Assembly (NCBI RefSeq): GCF_011405515.1
Contig: NZ_AP022671.1
Location: 2,108,001 to 2,172,000 of the forward strand
Source of the DNA: Nitrospira sp. KM1
GTDB taxonomy: Bacteria > Nitrospirota > Nitrospiria > Nitrospirales > Nitrospiraceae
Direction: 5' to 3'
DNA: 64,000 bases
Shown here: piece after piece, positions 53,495 to 62,009 of the stretch
How the letters are laid out: each line of letters begins with the position of its first letter
How positions within the stretch are numbered: the first letter of the stretch is position 1
The notes under the pieces: model-generated
What the model saw: the letters and a program-made list of their open reading frames with translations, nothing else
The model's database searches: none
Told to the model about the DNA's origin: nothing
Translations under genes and position numbers: made by a program

Positions 53495-53695
53495 TCTAAT
53501 GGACCCTCTCTCCGACCAAGAACGTCAGATACCCGCGATGACGTTGAATGTTGCGTTTGGAAATGCGCTTTGCGCCCAAGCCGCCGCTTGCGGCGATCTA
53601 CCCCAACCTTTTATCTACCTGCGGCAACCTACCGGTGGTTGGTAGAATATTGCATTGTCAGATGATAGAAGGATGTTTAACCAATGAGGTAATTC

Positions 53696-54106
53696 ATGAC
53701 TCTTCATTCAAGACGGGGGATAGGATCCCCTGCATCATTCCTGACAATTTGCAGCCTGCTCTGTGTCACTTCCTGCGTGACCGCATCAGAACAGACTCAA
53801 TGGATTGAACCGGGGAAAACGACCAAAGCCGATGTCCTGAGCCGTTATGGCGAACCGGATCTTCTGCAAATGACCGAAAACGGACCTGTGGCCACGTATC
53901 GACCAACGGCCTCGAAGCATCCTTCCACTCCGGTTGAAATTCCGACGGTGCAACCCGGTCCCTTCGGAACCACTGTCACTACATCGAGGCCCGTTCAACG
54001 CTCAATGGATTCTGATGACCCTCCGTCCGTGAAGCGGGGGCTGATCGAGAAAGAAATTCATATCCGATACAACGAACAAGGGATCGTGCAGGAGGTCACC
54101 TACTGA
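53696..54106 (+). CDS. Lipoprotein, BamE/SmpA-like
   Basis: A 136-residue lipoprotein (LTICSLLCVTSCVTASEQ as signal and lipobox) with a BamE/SmpA-like motif IEPGKTTKADVLSRYGEPDL. The middle is proline- and threonine-rich and probably flexible. GAGGTAATTC precedes the ATG. It is the second such lipoprotein within 1.2 kb. Confidence 0.7.
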   Translation: MTLHSRRGIGSPASFLTICSLLCVTSCVTASEQTQWIEPGKTTKADVLSRYGEPDLLQMTENGPVATYRPTASKHPSTPVEIPTVQPGPFGTTVTTSRPVQRSMDSDDPPSVKRGLIEKEIHIRYNEQGIVQEVTY

Positions 54107-54407
54107 CCTCGCTCCATACCGAATAGTTCATGCCAATTTCCCGAACAGTTGTTTCGGCGGGCTCTTCTAGCCACTACAGTGGACAGCGATTTTTCCCACT
54201 CACCGTCGTCTCGGTGTCACCAAAAACAGGCATACTTGTCGCCGTCATTTTGTGCGAGAGTTTTCTCAACAGTCTCTGTAGATGCCTTTGTTCGCCCGTC
54301 TTCCGCAGTGACCGGCGCCCCCGGTTCGTTTTAACAGCTGTCCACAACGCTGAGGAGTATTTCCAGCGCGTCAAATCTATAGCATCATGTAGCGAGCAGA
54401 GGAGCGA
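54107..54407. other. 300 bp gap between convergent genes
   Basis: Contains only shadow frames. No RNA gene, terminator or repeat is recognised. Confidence 0.4.
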
Positions 54408-55109
54408 TCAGACGCCACTTCTCAGCTTATACCCGATGCCACGCACCGTGAGGATGAGTTTGGGCTTGGCAGGATTGTCTTCGATCTTTTGGCGAAGAGA
54501 GCAAATGTGAACATCAAGGGCATGCTGTTCCAATGCGTATCCTTCTCCCCACACACAGTTCAGCATATCTTGACGGGAAAAGAGACGGCTCGGCGACTCG
54601 AGGAAACACCGGAGGATTTGAAACTCCTTTGGCGTCAACTTCACCAGTTTCCCGTTCACTCGAACCTCATGCCGATCGAGATCCATTTGCACCCCGCCTG
54701 CTTGACATGAAGCAATTGGATGAAGCGAGGATTCCTTTCGACGAAGAATAGCCCGTACGCGTGCAACGAGTTCCCTGGTGGTTTGATTAAAGAGCACAAG
54801 ATCCGCACCACGTTCCAAATCATCGATGTACTCGTCTTCGCTATAGGTCCGGGCTTGAGCGCCGACGGAAATGATGGGCATGGTTCTCAGCGCTTTATGC
54901 ATGCGCAATTTGTCCACCGTGCAGACCTGGCGATCCGCTACGACTAACGCGAGAGAATCCTGTTGAATGGTCTCGAGGGTGCGTGCATTGGATGCTGCCA
55001 AAACCTCATAGCCGCATTCTCTAAAAATTCTTGTGAGAGAGGATCGAGAAGATTCGCTGTTCGTAATAATCAGAATCGTGCCCTTCGTTGCCGCCATGGA
55101 AGTCTGCAT
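54408..55109 (-). CDS. OmpR-family regulator with atypical receiver
   Basis: A 233-residue protein like the one at 50893: receiver-like domain with the acidic pocket replaced (TILIITNSESSRSS) though an Asp remains near the phosphorylation position (LVVADRQVC), and a normal winged helix (LTPKEFQILRCFLESPSRLF, HALDVHICSLRQKIE, LTVRGIGYKL). Phosphate-independent or altered signalling is likely. It is divergent from the phosphate-binding protein gene, with candidate Pho boxes between them. Confidence 0.85.
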   Translation of the reverse strand: MQTSMAATKGTILIITNSESSRSSLTRIFRECGYEVLAASNARTLETIQQDSLALVVADRQVCTVDKLRMHKALRTMPIISVGAQARTYSEDEYIDDLERGADLVLFNQTTRELVARVRAILRRKESSLHPIASCQAGGVQMDLDRHEVRVNGKLVKLTPKEFQILRCFLESPSRLFSRQDMLNCVWGEGYALEQHALDVHICSLRQKIEDNPAKPKLILTVRGIGYKLRSGV

Positions 55110-55181
55110 AGTGACCGTTTCCCGTTGCGCGAGCGGACTCTATAGTAGCGGACTACAGAGTTCATAGGAGGAAAGTTTTCA

Positions 55182-55207
55182 TTAAGATGATGTTAACAGT
55201 GCGTAAC
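55182..55207. promoter_or_regulatory. Candidate Pho box in the divergent region, left site
   Basis: TTAAG (55182-55186) and TTAAC (55193-55197) are 11 bp apart, followed by GTAAC (55203-55207) at a 10 bp step. The arrangement can be read on either strand and could serve the regulator gene, the binding-protein gene, or both. Confidence 0.45.
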
Positions 55208-55289
55208 ATTAGAGAAGGTTGGAGGAAACCATGCCGCAATGCTAGCAGGTAGTGCCGGCGAAACATCTCTTCCATGAGGACGCAAGCAA

Positions 55290-55306
55290 GTTAACGTCGA
55301 ATTAAC
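55290..55306 (+). promoter_or_regulatory. Candidate Pho box upstream of the phosphate-binding protein gene
   Basis: TTAAC (55291-55295) is repeated as TTAAC (55302-55306), exact 11 bp period, in GTTAACGTCGAATTAAC. It lies about 68 bp before the start codon. Confidence 0.55.
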
Positions 55307-55373
55307 GCACCATTGATCCTCAGGCAATCTGTGACGACTACCGTTTGGGGAGAAGCATCTCGTCTTCTTTCAC

Positions 55374-56435
55374 ATGGGAGTTCTTCATAGAAACAAATAC
55401 ATGAGCAGGCCACAGGTCACCATAGCACTCCTTGTCATCCTCATGGGCTTAGTCACAACCTTGCCTATGGTGTCTGCGCAATTAAAGCCGGACATAGACG
55501 CGAATATTCCCGCTTATCAACCTGTTGCCCCGATATCGGGGCACCTGCTGATTGTCGGCTCGGAAACGATGAAACCTTTAAGCGAAGCTTGGATCGCCGA
55601 TATGCGAGCGTATTACCCGCTACTGACCGGGTCAGTTCAGAGCGGTGGATCGGAAGAAGGTCTGGCGCTACTCTTCGAAGGAAAGGCACCGGTCGCCGCC
55701 ATGTCGAGAAAAATGCGATCTCAAGAGATCGTGGACTTTAAGAGAGAATTTGGATATGAACCGACGGAAGTGCCCGTGGGCATCGATGCACTGGCCGTCT
55801 ATGTTCACAAGGATAACAAGTTGCCTGGCCTCACCCTAGCCGAACTTGACGCGCTGTTCTCCGACGAGAGGCGTCGAGGCCTTTCATATAATCTGCATCG
55901 TTGGACTGAGTTTTTGCTGGAAGGAGATTATCAAGAAGCATCAATTAAGCTTTATAGTCCAAATCGTCTTTCCGGTACGACCACGTTTTTTCGCGAACAC
56001 GTCTGTAACGATGCGCCTTTCAAAAAACGGGTGGAAATCAAGGCAGGCCCGGCCTCGGTTGTGATGGCGGTGGCGCAGGATCGATACGGCATCGGATTTG
56101 GGGGAATCGGCTATCGGACGTCTGATGTACGTCCGGTACCGATCGCTTCGGTGGCCGGGGGACGGTACATCGAGCCCACATTTCAATCGGCAATGGAGGG
56201 GTCCTATCCGCTCCGTAGACCGCTCTACCTGTATATCAATCGGGCTCCTAAAAGCACTCTGTCCCCTGCCGTCGCTGAATTCGTGAAGCTGGCTTTGAGC
56301 TATCAAGGGCAGCAGGTGGTACTGGCCAAAGGGTATTACCCCCTTCCCACCTCCGACATCTCAAGACTGAGGGCGACATGGGCTCCTCCGATTCGTGCTG
56401 CTGCAGAAGACGGACCGCCAAAACTTCGTGACTGA
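55374..56435 (+). CDS. PstS-like phosphate-binding protein
   Basis: A 353-residue exported binding protein of the PBP-like/PstS type, with a signal peptide (PQVTIALLVILMGLVTTLPM). Family phrases include LLIVGSETMKPLSEAWIADM, PVAAMSRKMRSQEIVDFK, VPVGIDALAVYVHKDN, and GYRTSDVRPVPIA. No PstC, PstA or PstB permease gene is nearby, so it may work without an ABC transporter or with one encoded elsewhere. The start may be the Met at 55401. It is followed by an overlapping lipoprotein gene. Confidence 0.85.
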   Translation: MGVLHRNKYMSRPQVTIALLVILMGLVTTLPMVSAQLKPDIDANIPAYQPVAPISGHLLIVGSETMKPLSEAWIADMRAYYPLLTGSVQSGGSEEGLALLFEGKAPVAAMSRKMRSQEIVDFKREFGYEPTEVPVGIDALAVYVHKDNKLPGLTLAELDALFSDERRRGLSYNLHRWTEFLLEGDYQEASIKLYSPNRLSGTTTFFREHVCNDAPFKKRVEIKAGPASVVMAVAQDRYGIGFGGIGYRTSDVRPVPIASVAGGRYIEPTFQSAMEGSYPLRRPLYLYINRAPKSTLSPAVAEFVKLALSYQGQQVVLAKGYYPLPTSDISRLRATWAPPIRAAAEDGPPKLRD

Positions 56436-56463
56436 GCACCCCATCCAGGCTACTGTTCGGGTG

Positions 56464-57192
56464 ATGAGTCCGACAAAGACGCCTAGGTATATCGAGTGCT
56501 TCTCTGCCACCGTCTTTTTCGTGATCTATGCGACCATCAGCATGGGCTGTTCTCCCCGGCAGTTTACAACGCTGACGGTATACGACACTCCTCATGCCTT
56601 TGTTCGCTTGGAGGCTGATCGGACGATCACCAAAGGCAGTGGGCATGATCATCCCGCCACGATGGCCACGGACCAAATGGCCGCCGTGTTACGCGGCGTT
56701 ATCCTTGAAGAACCCATGACTCGTTTCCCCCTCTATGATGATGTCAGTCAACCTCGCCGACACCATGTGTTCGACGACGGCAAGGTTGATTTTCTGGCAC
56801 CCTTGCTTACTTTATCATTAGGGAAAGCCATGCCCGAAGAAGTGGTCACCTTTTATCTTTCGAAAGATGAGCCTGGAGGGAGCCGGGAAGTGACCTCCGG
56901 CGGAGTCTATGTGCAAGACGATCTCTTACATCTCATACTAGGAAATTATCGCTCATCGACGCACTATATTGCCGACATCGGCGTCGCCGATACAGCGGAT
57001 GACCGATTGAGCCCGATGCTTCCTATTGCTCCGCAACAAGGCCGATTGGACTTCGAACCCCGTGCCGCCTTGCAATCGTCATCGTCGGCCAGCTGGAGTC
57101 GGTTATGGGAGCGCGATCCGAGGGAGATCGTCGTGCGATACCAACAACTTCCCGGCGGATCTGCCAGGTCAGGAGCTGCAGCGGTTCCGTAG
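56464..57192 (+). CDS. Putative lipoprotein
   Basis: About 242 residues with a signal and lipobox (FFVIYATISMGCSPRQ). The mature part includes TLTVYDTPHAFVRLEADR, GKAMPEEVVTFYLSKDEP and GVYVQDDLLHLILGNYRSST. No family recognised. It begins 28 bp after the PstS-like stop if started at 56464; GTG 56461 is an alternative and the frame is open further upstream. Position between binding protein and porin suggests a shared envelope role. Confidence 0.65.
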   Translation: MSPTKTPRYIECFSATVFFVIYATISMGCSPRQFTTLTVYDTPHAFVRLEADRTITKGSGHDHPATMATDQMAAVLRGVILEEPMTRFPLYDDVSQPRRHHVFDDGKVDFLAPLLTLSLGKAMPEEVVTFYLSKDEPGGSREVTSGGVYVQDDLLHLILGNYRSSTHYIADIGVADTADDRLSPMLPIAPQQGRLDFEPRAALQSSSSASWSRLWERDPREIVVRYQQLPGGSARSGAAAVP

Positions 57193-57209
57193 GATGTCCG
57201 GTTCGTCCA

Positions 57210-58628
57210 CTAGAAGTTCCACTGTAATTGGAATCTCAAAAGATTTCCTGTTTGCAGCTGATAGGGCGTCTGCGAACAGGGGACACCGAAGGTGGAAACG
57301 CCGCAGGCGCTAAACGGAAGCGCGTCAGGATTTGACGATGTCCGCTGCGTCCACGTGTACATGACCGTTAATTCGACCGCCCGGTTAAATTGGTATTCCA
57401 ACCCCAGCTCCCATTCTCTGACTGAATATCTTGGGGCGTTCGCCTCGAACTTTTTCCCTCCGAAATATTCCTGGACCCTGAAGAATGGGAAAATATTTTT
57501 GCAGATGCTATCGCATCGATAGTTATAGAAAAACTGTAGATATCCGCCTCTCGTCGAGCCCATCACGACTTCCGTGCGGTCTTGATTGAGCTCCGGACCT
57601 CTGCCGATCATGTATTCAGCCTGAAATCCGAACGGTTGAGGATACAGCACGACGTGCCAGGCGACACGCTCGTCCAGATAATTGCCGCCGTTGGTTATGA
57701 GAGGATTTGTGGCAACTCCGCTGGTTAGGTTATTGAGTCCGACGACCGGCGTCGTCGATACCACATATTGGCCGGTATAGGCGTCCATGCCGATCTCGAG
57801 GATTTGCCCGTTGGAAAATTCATGCGGATACATGGTGTGGAAGACCACATGTTTGTTCTTATTGAGATCACGCGTGTTCGGCCCCTGGCCATTATAGATC
57901 CCGATCCCGAACAAGCCATAGTCACCGGATCCCTTGAGACCGCTTTCGACCAGGCGTCGAAACCGTTCACGTATGGTCGTCGGAGCGTAATACAGGAAAA
58001 GCCCTAAATCACGCTCGTTTTGTGCGCCTGAATTGATGGCATCATCCCGGTCCAATGCCAAACGATTCTGACTGGATTGCATGACTTCAAATCCGAACGG
58101 GACTTTTGACAGTCCGGCACGAATTCTCCACTCCTTATTTTCCGTCAAAAACAAATCCGCATAGAAATCACGAAGGACAGCCGTTTGCTCGGTCCCATTG
58201 ACTACTCCGGCGAACTCAGGTTGCACATAGAAGAACACCCGTTCGTGAGGTTGCCCGCTGAAGATGACCCGCGCGCGGCGTAGAAAAAACTCATCGTTTT
58301 TCCCGATCGAACGGTCGCCCTGCGTGCTGACCAACGCATCGTTATTGATATTATGGTTGTAACGCAATTGTGTATACCCTCGGATGCTGATCTTTTCATA
58401 CCAGCGCTCACGAACCGGGACATCGCCGACCCCGCGGCTTTCTTCCAAGGCCTTCGTTTCCCGCTTTTCCTCCTCGGCTTTCAGTTTGACCCACTGATCG
58501 ATCGTGATCTGCTTGTTTTCCAGGAGAAGGTCCTCGAGTTGACCGGCTACCGATATACCTTCCGACATCCATGCACATGCCATCGCTATGCACACCCATA
58601 CCCGGATCCCCCTGTTGCACCTGTTCAT
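57210..58628 (-). CDS. OprP/OprO-like phosphate-selective porin
   Basis: A 472-residue outer-membrane beta barrel with signal peptide (IRVWVCIAMACAWMSEGISV). After a short coiled-coil-like segment (KLKAEEEKRETKALEESRGV), the barrel shows typical porin phrases ISIRGYTQLRYNHN, FFLRRARVIFSGQPHERVFF, RIRAGLSKVPFGFEVMQSS and a final Phe (FQLQWNF). The arrangement is that of the OprO/OprP family, which take up phosphate or polyphosphate. It converges with the lipoprotein gene, stops 18 bp apart. Confidence 0.85.
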   Translation of the reverse strand: MNRCNRGIRVWVCIAMACAWMSEGISVAGQLEDLLLENKQITIDQWVKLKAEEEKRETKALEESRGVGDVPVRERWYEKISIRGYTQLRYNHNINNDALVSTQGDRSIGKNDEFFLRRARVIFSGQPHERVFFYVQPEFAGVVNGTEQTAVLRDFYADLFLTENKEWRIRAGLSKVPFGFEVMQSSQNRLALDRDDAINSGAQNERDLGLFLYYAPTTIRERFRRLVESGLKGSGDYGLFGIGIYNGQGPNTRDLNKNKHVVFHTMYPHEFSNGQILEIGMDAYTGQYVVSTTPVVGLNNLTSGVATNPLITNGGNYLDERVAWHVVLYPQPFGFQAEYMIGRGPELNQDRTEVVMGSTRGGYLQFFYNYRCDSICKNIFPFFRVQEYFGGKKFEANAPRYSVREWELGLEYQFNRAVELTVMYTWTQRTSSNPDALPFSACGVSTFGVPCSQTPYQLQTGNLLRFQLQWNF

Positions 58629-59193
58629 TCCACATTCTCCTCATTGCCAGGCACTCACCCGGCGGCGTGGGGAGAATATGAACGACCGATTACGGGGCTG
58701 TTACGATAGGTTCGAGGATGGGTTAACTTGCTATTGAAACGAAAAGATTACTGCATCATTTTGATCAGGGGATCTATGGCATAGGAGCTCACCGTAGTAG
58801 GCCTTTTAGGGGCATTTTCACAAGGGTTTGATCGGTCAGCGGTTTCCCCGTTCTTCCGGGACACTCTCCAACCTCCCCTGCAGCACAATTTCTTAGCGGA
58901 TCGTTTCGAGTCCTGCCCGACTCCCCGGGATGCACCCTTTACGAACCGTGAGATTCGAACTGGGTGAGGAGCCACGGTTTAAGAGACAGCGCACACTCTG
59001 CTCCATCATCTAGACCGATAGTGGATGGTGACGTGGATCTGACCTGTCATCTGACAATTTAAAAGAATGATCCGCTCGAGATTCCTTTTCCAAGGTCGCA
59101 AGATCTGGCGCCCGGCGGCCACTTGCCGTCGCCTTCACTCAAGTGGCCACCGCCAGGTTGTAACCATTGGCATGACACTGCACGAGAGTTTTA
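58629..59193. other. 565 bp gap between the porin and the fused surface protein
   Basis: Apart from the weak candidate box, only shadow frames on both strands. No terminator or RNA gene recognised. Confidence 0.4.
58711..58737 (-). promoter_or_regulatory. Weak candidate Pho box upstream of the porin
   Basis: On the minus strand TCAAT, TTAAC and TCGAA follow at exact 11 bp steps. Only the middle pentamer matches well, so this is weaker than the other boxes. It is about 95 bp before the porin start. Confidence 0.3.
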
Positions 59194-60657
59194 TTATGCC
59201 GAACACATTTGTCCGTTCCCCCATGACCGGCGAGCAATACCTGCTAGACCGATTATCCCGGTCGCAAAGAGCACGGCTGCGGCAGGCACAGGAACAGGAG
59301 GAGCCGACGCACCGGGGATGGTCAGCAACCCCGCCGAAGTCAACATCGCGGTGCCCAAATCCGTCACCGCCACATTTCCCTGGCCGCTGTTCTGACGACC
59401 GATCAGGTTGAGTAACGTATCGACTTCAGAAGAAGTCCGGACAGGGAATCCTCCGTTCATAGAGTTATTGCCTGACAGATTCAGAAAGCTGGTGAACGAA
59501 AACTGATCGGCCTTCGGAATGAGGGTTCGTGTATCGTTGATCGCGGCCAGCTGGGTTCCCCATGAAAACAGAGGATTCACAAAGTTGGTCGGAGCAATGC
59601 CAATCTTCTGGGCTGCCGTAAAGCTTCCCGCTACAAGGCTGGACCCAGCGACAAAACTTGTGGGTGCACTGGGAGGCGTTTGCGTGAACCCGAACAGCGT
59701 ATACTGGAGAGGATTCGGGCCGGCCACACCCGACAGATCGATAGAGGTGGAAATACCCGCATTCGGCAAGCTGCCAATCGTCCCCACCTTCTGGACGAGT
59801 TCCGTCTCATTGCCGTAGACGGCCAAGACCAGGTCGCCTGAACCGAACTGAATCGCTTGCGCTTCACCGACCATCCCCGCCATCAGGACAATGGCTCCCA
59901 ACGCCATGGCAACGGCACCTCCTCGGACGGAGGTGAACATACCCTTCATCGCCGTGAGCATTTGAGGACGTCGCTTCAGCCACGCCAACCCGATGCCCAA
60001 CAACCCTGTGCTGTACATGTACACCGCGGCGGGAATTGCGACAGGGGCCGGCGCATCATTGACGACCGTGCCTTCAAGAAAGAACGAAGCGCGATTATTA
60101 TACCCTCCGCGATCGCCTCCCCATCCGGCCTTACGGTCCCCGCCATCGTTGTCACCCCATTTCTTCTGCCCATAGCGGCTGCCACGGTCATCGTTGAGAT
60201 CCTTGAAGAGATGCTTCCATGATAGAGAAAACTCCGAGGTCTCAGGATTGTAGAGTCCGGTTGCCTTCCCGCCGATGTTCCAGAGGCGGATTTCTCCCCC
60301 TTGTTTCTGCGCGAGAAAGAGAGAGGAGAGGTCCAGTGAGATCGAATTCCCGTCGATCGATGCGGTAGGTGCAGATGCACCCAGAATATTGCTGGTCAGG
60401 AGGCTGTACTTAGCTCCATCTTTTCGAAAGGAGCCTCCGATCTCTCCCCAGGATTGATACTCTCCGAGCTTGATCGTTCCTTCCCGGTTGAAGGACCGCT
60501 CGACCACGCGCTCCTGTTTCCCGTTCCAGTTCACTGCACCGCCGGTGAATTCGAGTTGCGTCACCAGGGCGGCGTCGGAAGGTTTGGCCATGCCGCCTCC
60601 GACAATCATCCCGACCGCGAGAACACTTGCCATTACCAGCTGTTTTCCGATACGCAT
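59194..60657 (-). CDS. Fused pair of VPLPA-CTERM-type surface proteins
   Basis: A 487-residue protein that joins two complete modules. Module 1 (about 1-230): signal peptide, LVTQLEFTGGAVNWNG, Gly/Asp-rich region, and a C-terminal sorting signal IPAAVYMYSTGLLGIGLAWL then KRR. Module 2 (about 231-487): a second signal-like helix (AVAMALGAIVLMAGMVGEAQ), IQFGSGDLVLAVYGNETELV, and a final sorting signal VPVPAAAVLFATGIIGLAGI then ARR. No stop separates them. A good internal ribosome site GAGGAGGTG before an ATG suggests module 2 may also be made separately. Modules resemble genes at 61344 and 63291 respectively. Confidence 0.82.
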   Translation of the reverse strand: MRIGKQLVMASVLAVGMIVGGGMAKPSDAALVTQLEFTGGAVNWNGKQERVVERSFNREGTIKLGEYQSWGEIGGSFRKDGAKYSLLTSNILGASAPTASIDGNSISLDLSSLFLAQKQGGEIRLWNIGGKATGLYNPETSEFSLSWKHLFKDLNDDRGSRYGQKKWGDNDGGDRKAGWGGDRGGYNNRASFFLEGTVVNDAPAPVAIPAAVYMYSTGLLGIGLAWLKRRPQMLTAMKGMFTSVRGGAVAMALGAIVLMAGMVGEAQAIQFGSGDLVLAVYGNETELVQKVGTIGSLPNAGISTSIDLSGVAGPNPLQYTLFGFTQTPPSAPTSFVAGSSLVAGSFTAAQKIGIAPTNFVNPLFSWGTQLAAINDTRTLIPKADQFSFTSFLNLSGNNSMNGGFPVRTSSEVDTLLNLIGRQNSGQGNVAVTDLGTAMLTSAGLLTIPGASAPPVPVPAAAVLFATGIIGLAGIARRSWGNGQMCSA

Positions 60658-61343
60658 GATGCTCCATCCTTTCTATCGGCCAACGCGCAGCGCGCGAGGC
60701 AAGGGTGAAATAGTGATGGCCGCATCGTCATCCAGGCCTGTTTCTTTCATGTTACAAGAAAGTTAATGAACGACGTACTTCTGATTACGTTTAACTCACG
60801 AAAATAAAACCTCGAAACTCGCCATCCAATCTCTACCGATCAGACAGAATAGAGTTAAGGTCGTTCTATATCGTGGCGGGAGCAATGCGACGCATCTTCT
60901 GACATTGCCGTGAACAGAAAGAGTCGACATCGGCTTCGATGATTTCACTCATCGCACCAACGACGACTTTGATCACTCCAGGCTTGAACAGGTCTATGGT
61001 CCGGGATCACATAATAGAAGGTGTGAATGTGCGAGTTCACAGAGACACCCGCGAAGACTCTGTCAGTTACAAGCACAGTATGGACGATCGCATCGTGCGC
61101 GAATGTTTACGTAGCATCGAAATGGAGCTGTCGGACGGAATAGGCTCCGGTTTGTCGTGCGCAGAGAATCCGCAGGCGATGAATGAGTATTCGCTGAAGT
61201 AGAACGCGCTTGGTGCTTGAGCACCAAGCGCCATGTTCTTCCTCACAATGGAAATACTACGTGACTGCTTGCAATGTGCGGGGTGATCTGAGCGGGCAGG
61301 GCGACCAATGATCTCGCGGCCGCCCTGCAATGATGGGGGAATA
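60658..61343. other. 690 bp gap with hairpins, no convincing gene
   Basis: A perfect 11 bp hairpin GCGCTTGGTGC-TTGA-GCACCAAGCGC is at 61206-61231, and an 8 bp dyad GCAGGGCG/CGCCCTGC at 61296-61328 lies just after the stop of the minus-strand gene. Neither has a T tract. An 87-codon frame at 60939-61202 is doubtful. Confidence 0.5.
60751..60766 (-). promoter_or_regulatory. Candidate Pho box upstream of the fused surface protein
   Basis: On the minus strand TTAAC and GTAAC lie 11 bp apart (ATTAACTTTCTTGTAAC). It is about 95 bp before the start codon, a normal distance for an activator site. Confidence 0.5.
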
Positions 61344-61955
61344 CTATGCAGCGAACCGTCGCATACGTGCGGCAACAATGCCAGAGAGTCCGGTCAGAAA
61401 GAGACCGAACGCCGCCGGCAACGGCACGACTGCGACCTGCGCAGTACCATTCAGCGTGAACACGAGAGACGTCCAACCTTTTCCTGGGATTGGATTCGAG
61501 TCAATCCAACTGAGGTTCGCAAATGCGTTGGTGGAAGGATTAAATACACCCGTCGCCTCACCCCCAATATTGACCGACACTCCCGATCCGAGTCCCGGTC
61601 CGGTTAAGCCTGCCGACAGCGACGTCAGATCCGACGTAATCGTCGAACCGTTCGTGTTGCCGGTCGGCACAGGATTGGGACCGCTCGTGAACAATTGGAA
61701 TGTATAACCTGCAACCGTGACGGGGGGAATGATGTTGGGCAAGGGTTGGTACTGGCCCATGACGATCGTTCCATTCTGGGTAAAATTTTCACTCAATACG
61801 GTCGTGCTGCCCAGTTTGAACGCCACCGATCCACCGGTGAAGTCGAGTTGCGTGACGAGCGAAGCGTAAGCCGAAGAAGCTGCCAGCCACAGAGCCATAC
61901 CTGCGCAGGCGGCGAGTATCTGAGGCGGATTCCGAAAGAGATTCATGATGATCAC
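61344..61955 (-). CDS. VPLPA-CTERM-type surface protein, module-1 paralogue
   Basis: A 203-residue exported protein: signal peptide (MALWLAASSAYA), LVTQLDFTGGSVAFKLGS, a central beta-rich part, and a C-terminal sorting signal VVPLPAAFGLFLTGLSGIVA then ARMRR. The opening LVTQL(D/E)FTGG matches module 1 of the fused protein at 59194. Such C-terminal signals are cut by exosortase, after which the protein is attached to the cell surface; no exosortase gene is in the window. Confidence 0.83.
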   Translation of the reverse strand: MIIMNLFRNPPQILAACAGMALWLAASSAYASLVTQLDFTGGSVAFKLGSTTVLSENFTQNGTIVMGQYQPLPNIIPPVTVAGYTFQLFTSGPNPVPTGNTNGSTITSDLTSLSAGLTGPGLGSGVSVNIGGEATGVFNPSTNAFANLSWIDSNPIPGKGWTSLVFTLNGTAQVAVVPLPAAFGLFLTGLSGIVAARMRRFAA

Positions 61956-62009
61956 CTCGTGAGAAGGTGGCAGACCACGCCAAGCGGGCCTGCCACCTCG
62001 GTCTTAGCG

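Noticed and set aside
60939-61202. 87-codon open frame followed by a hairpin
   Set aside because: No ribosome binding site, residues not protein-like, and the hairpin has no T tract; kept only as a note in the gap entry.
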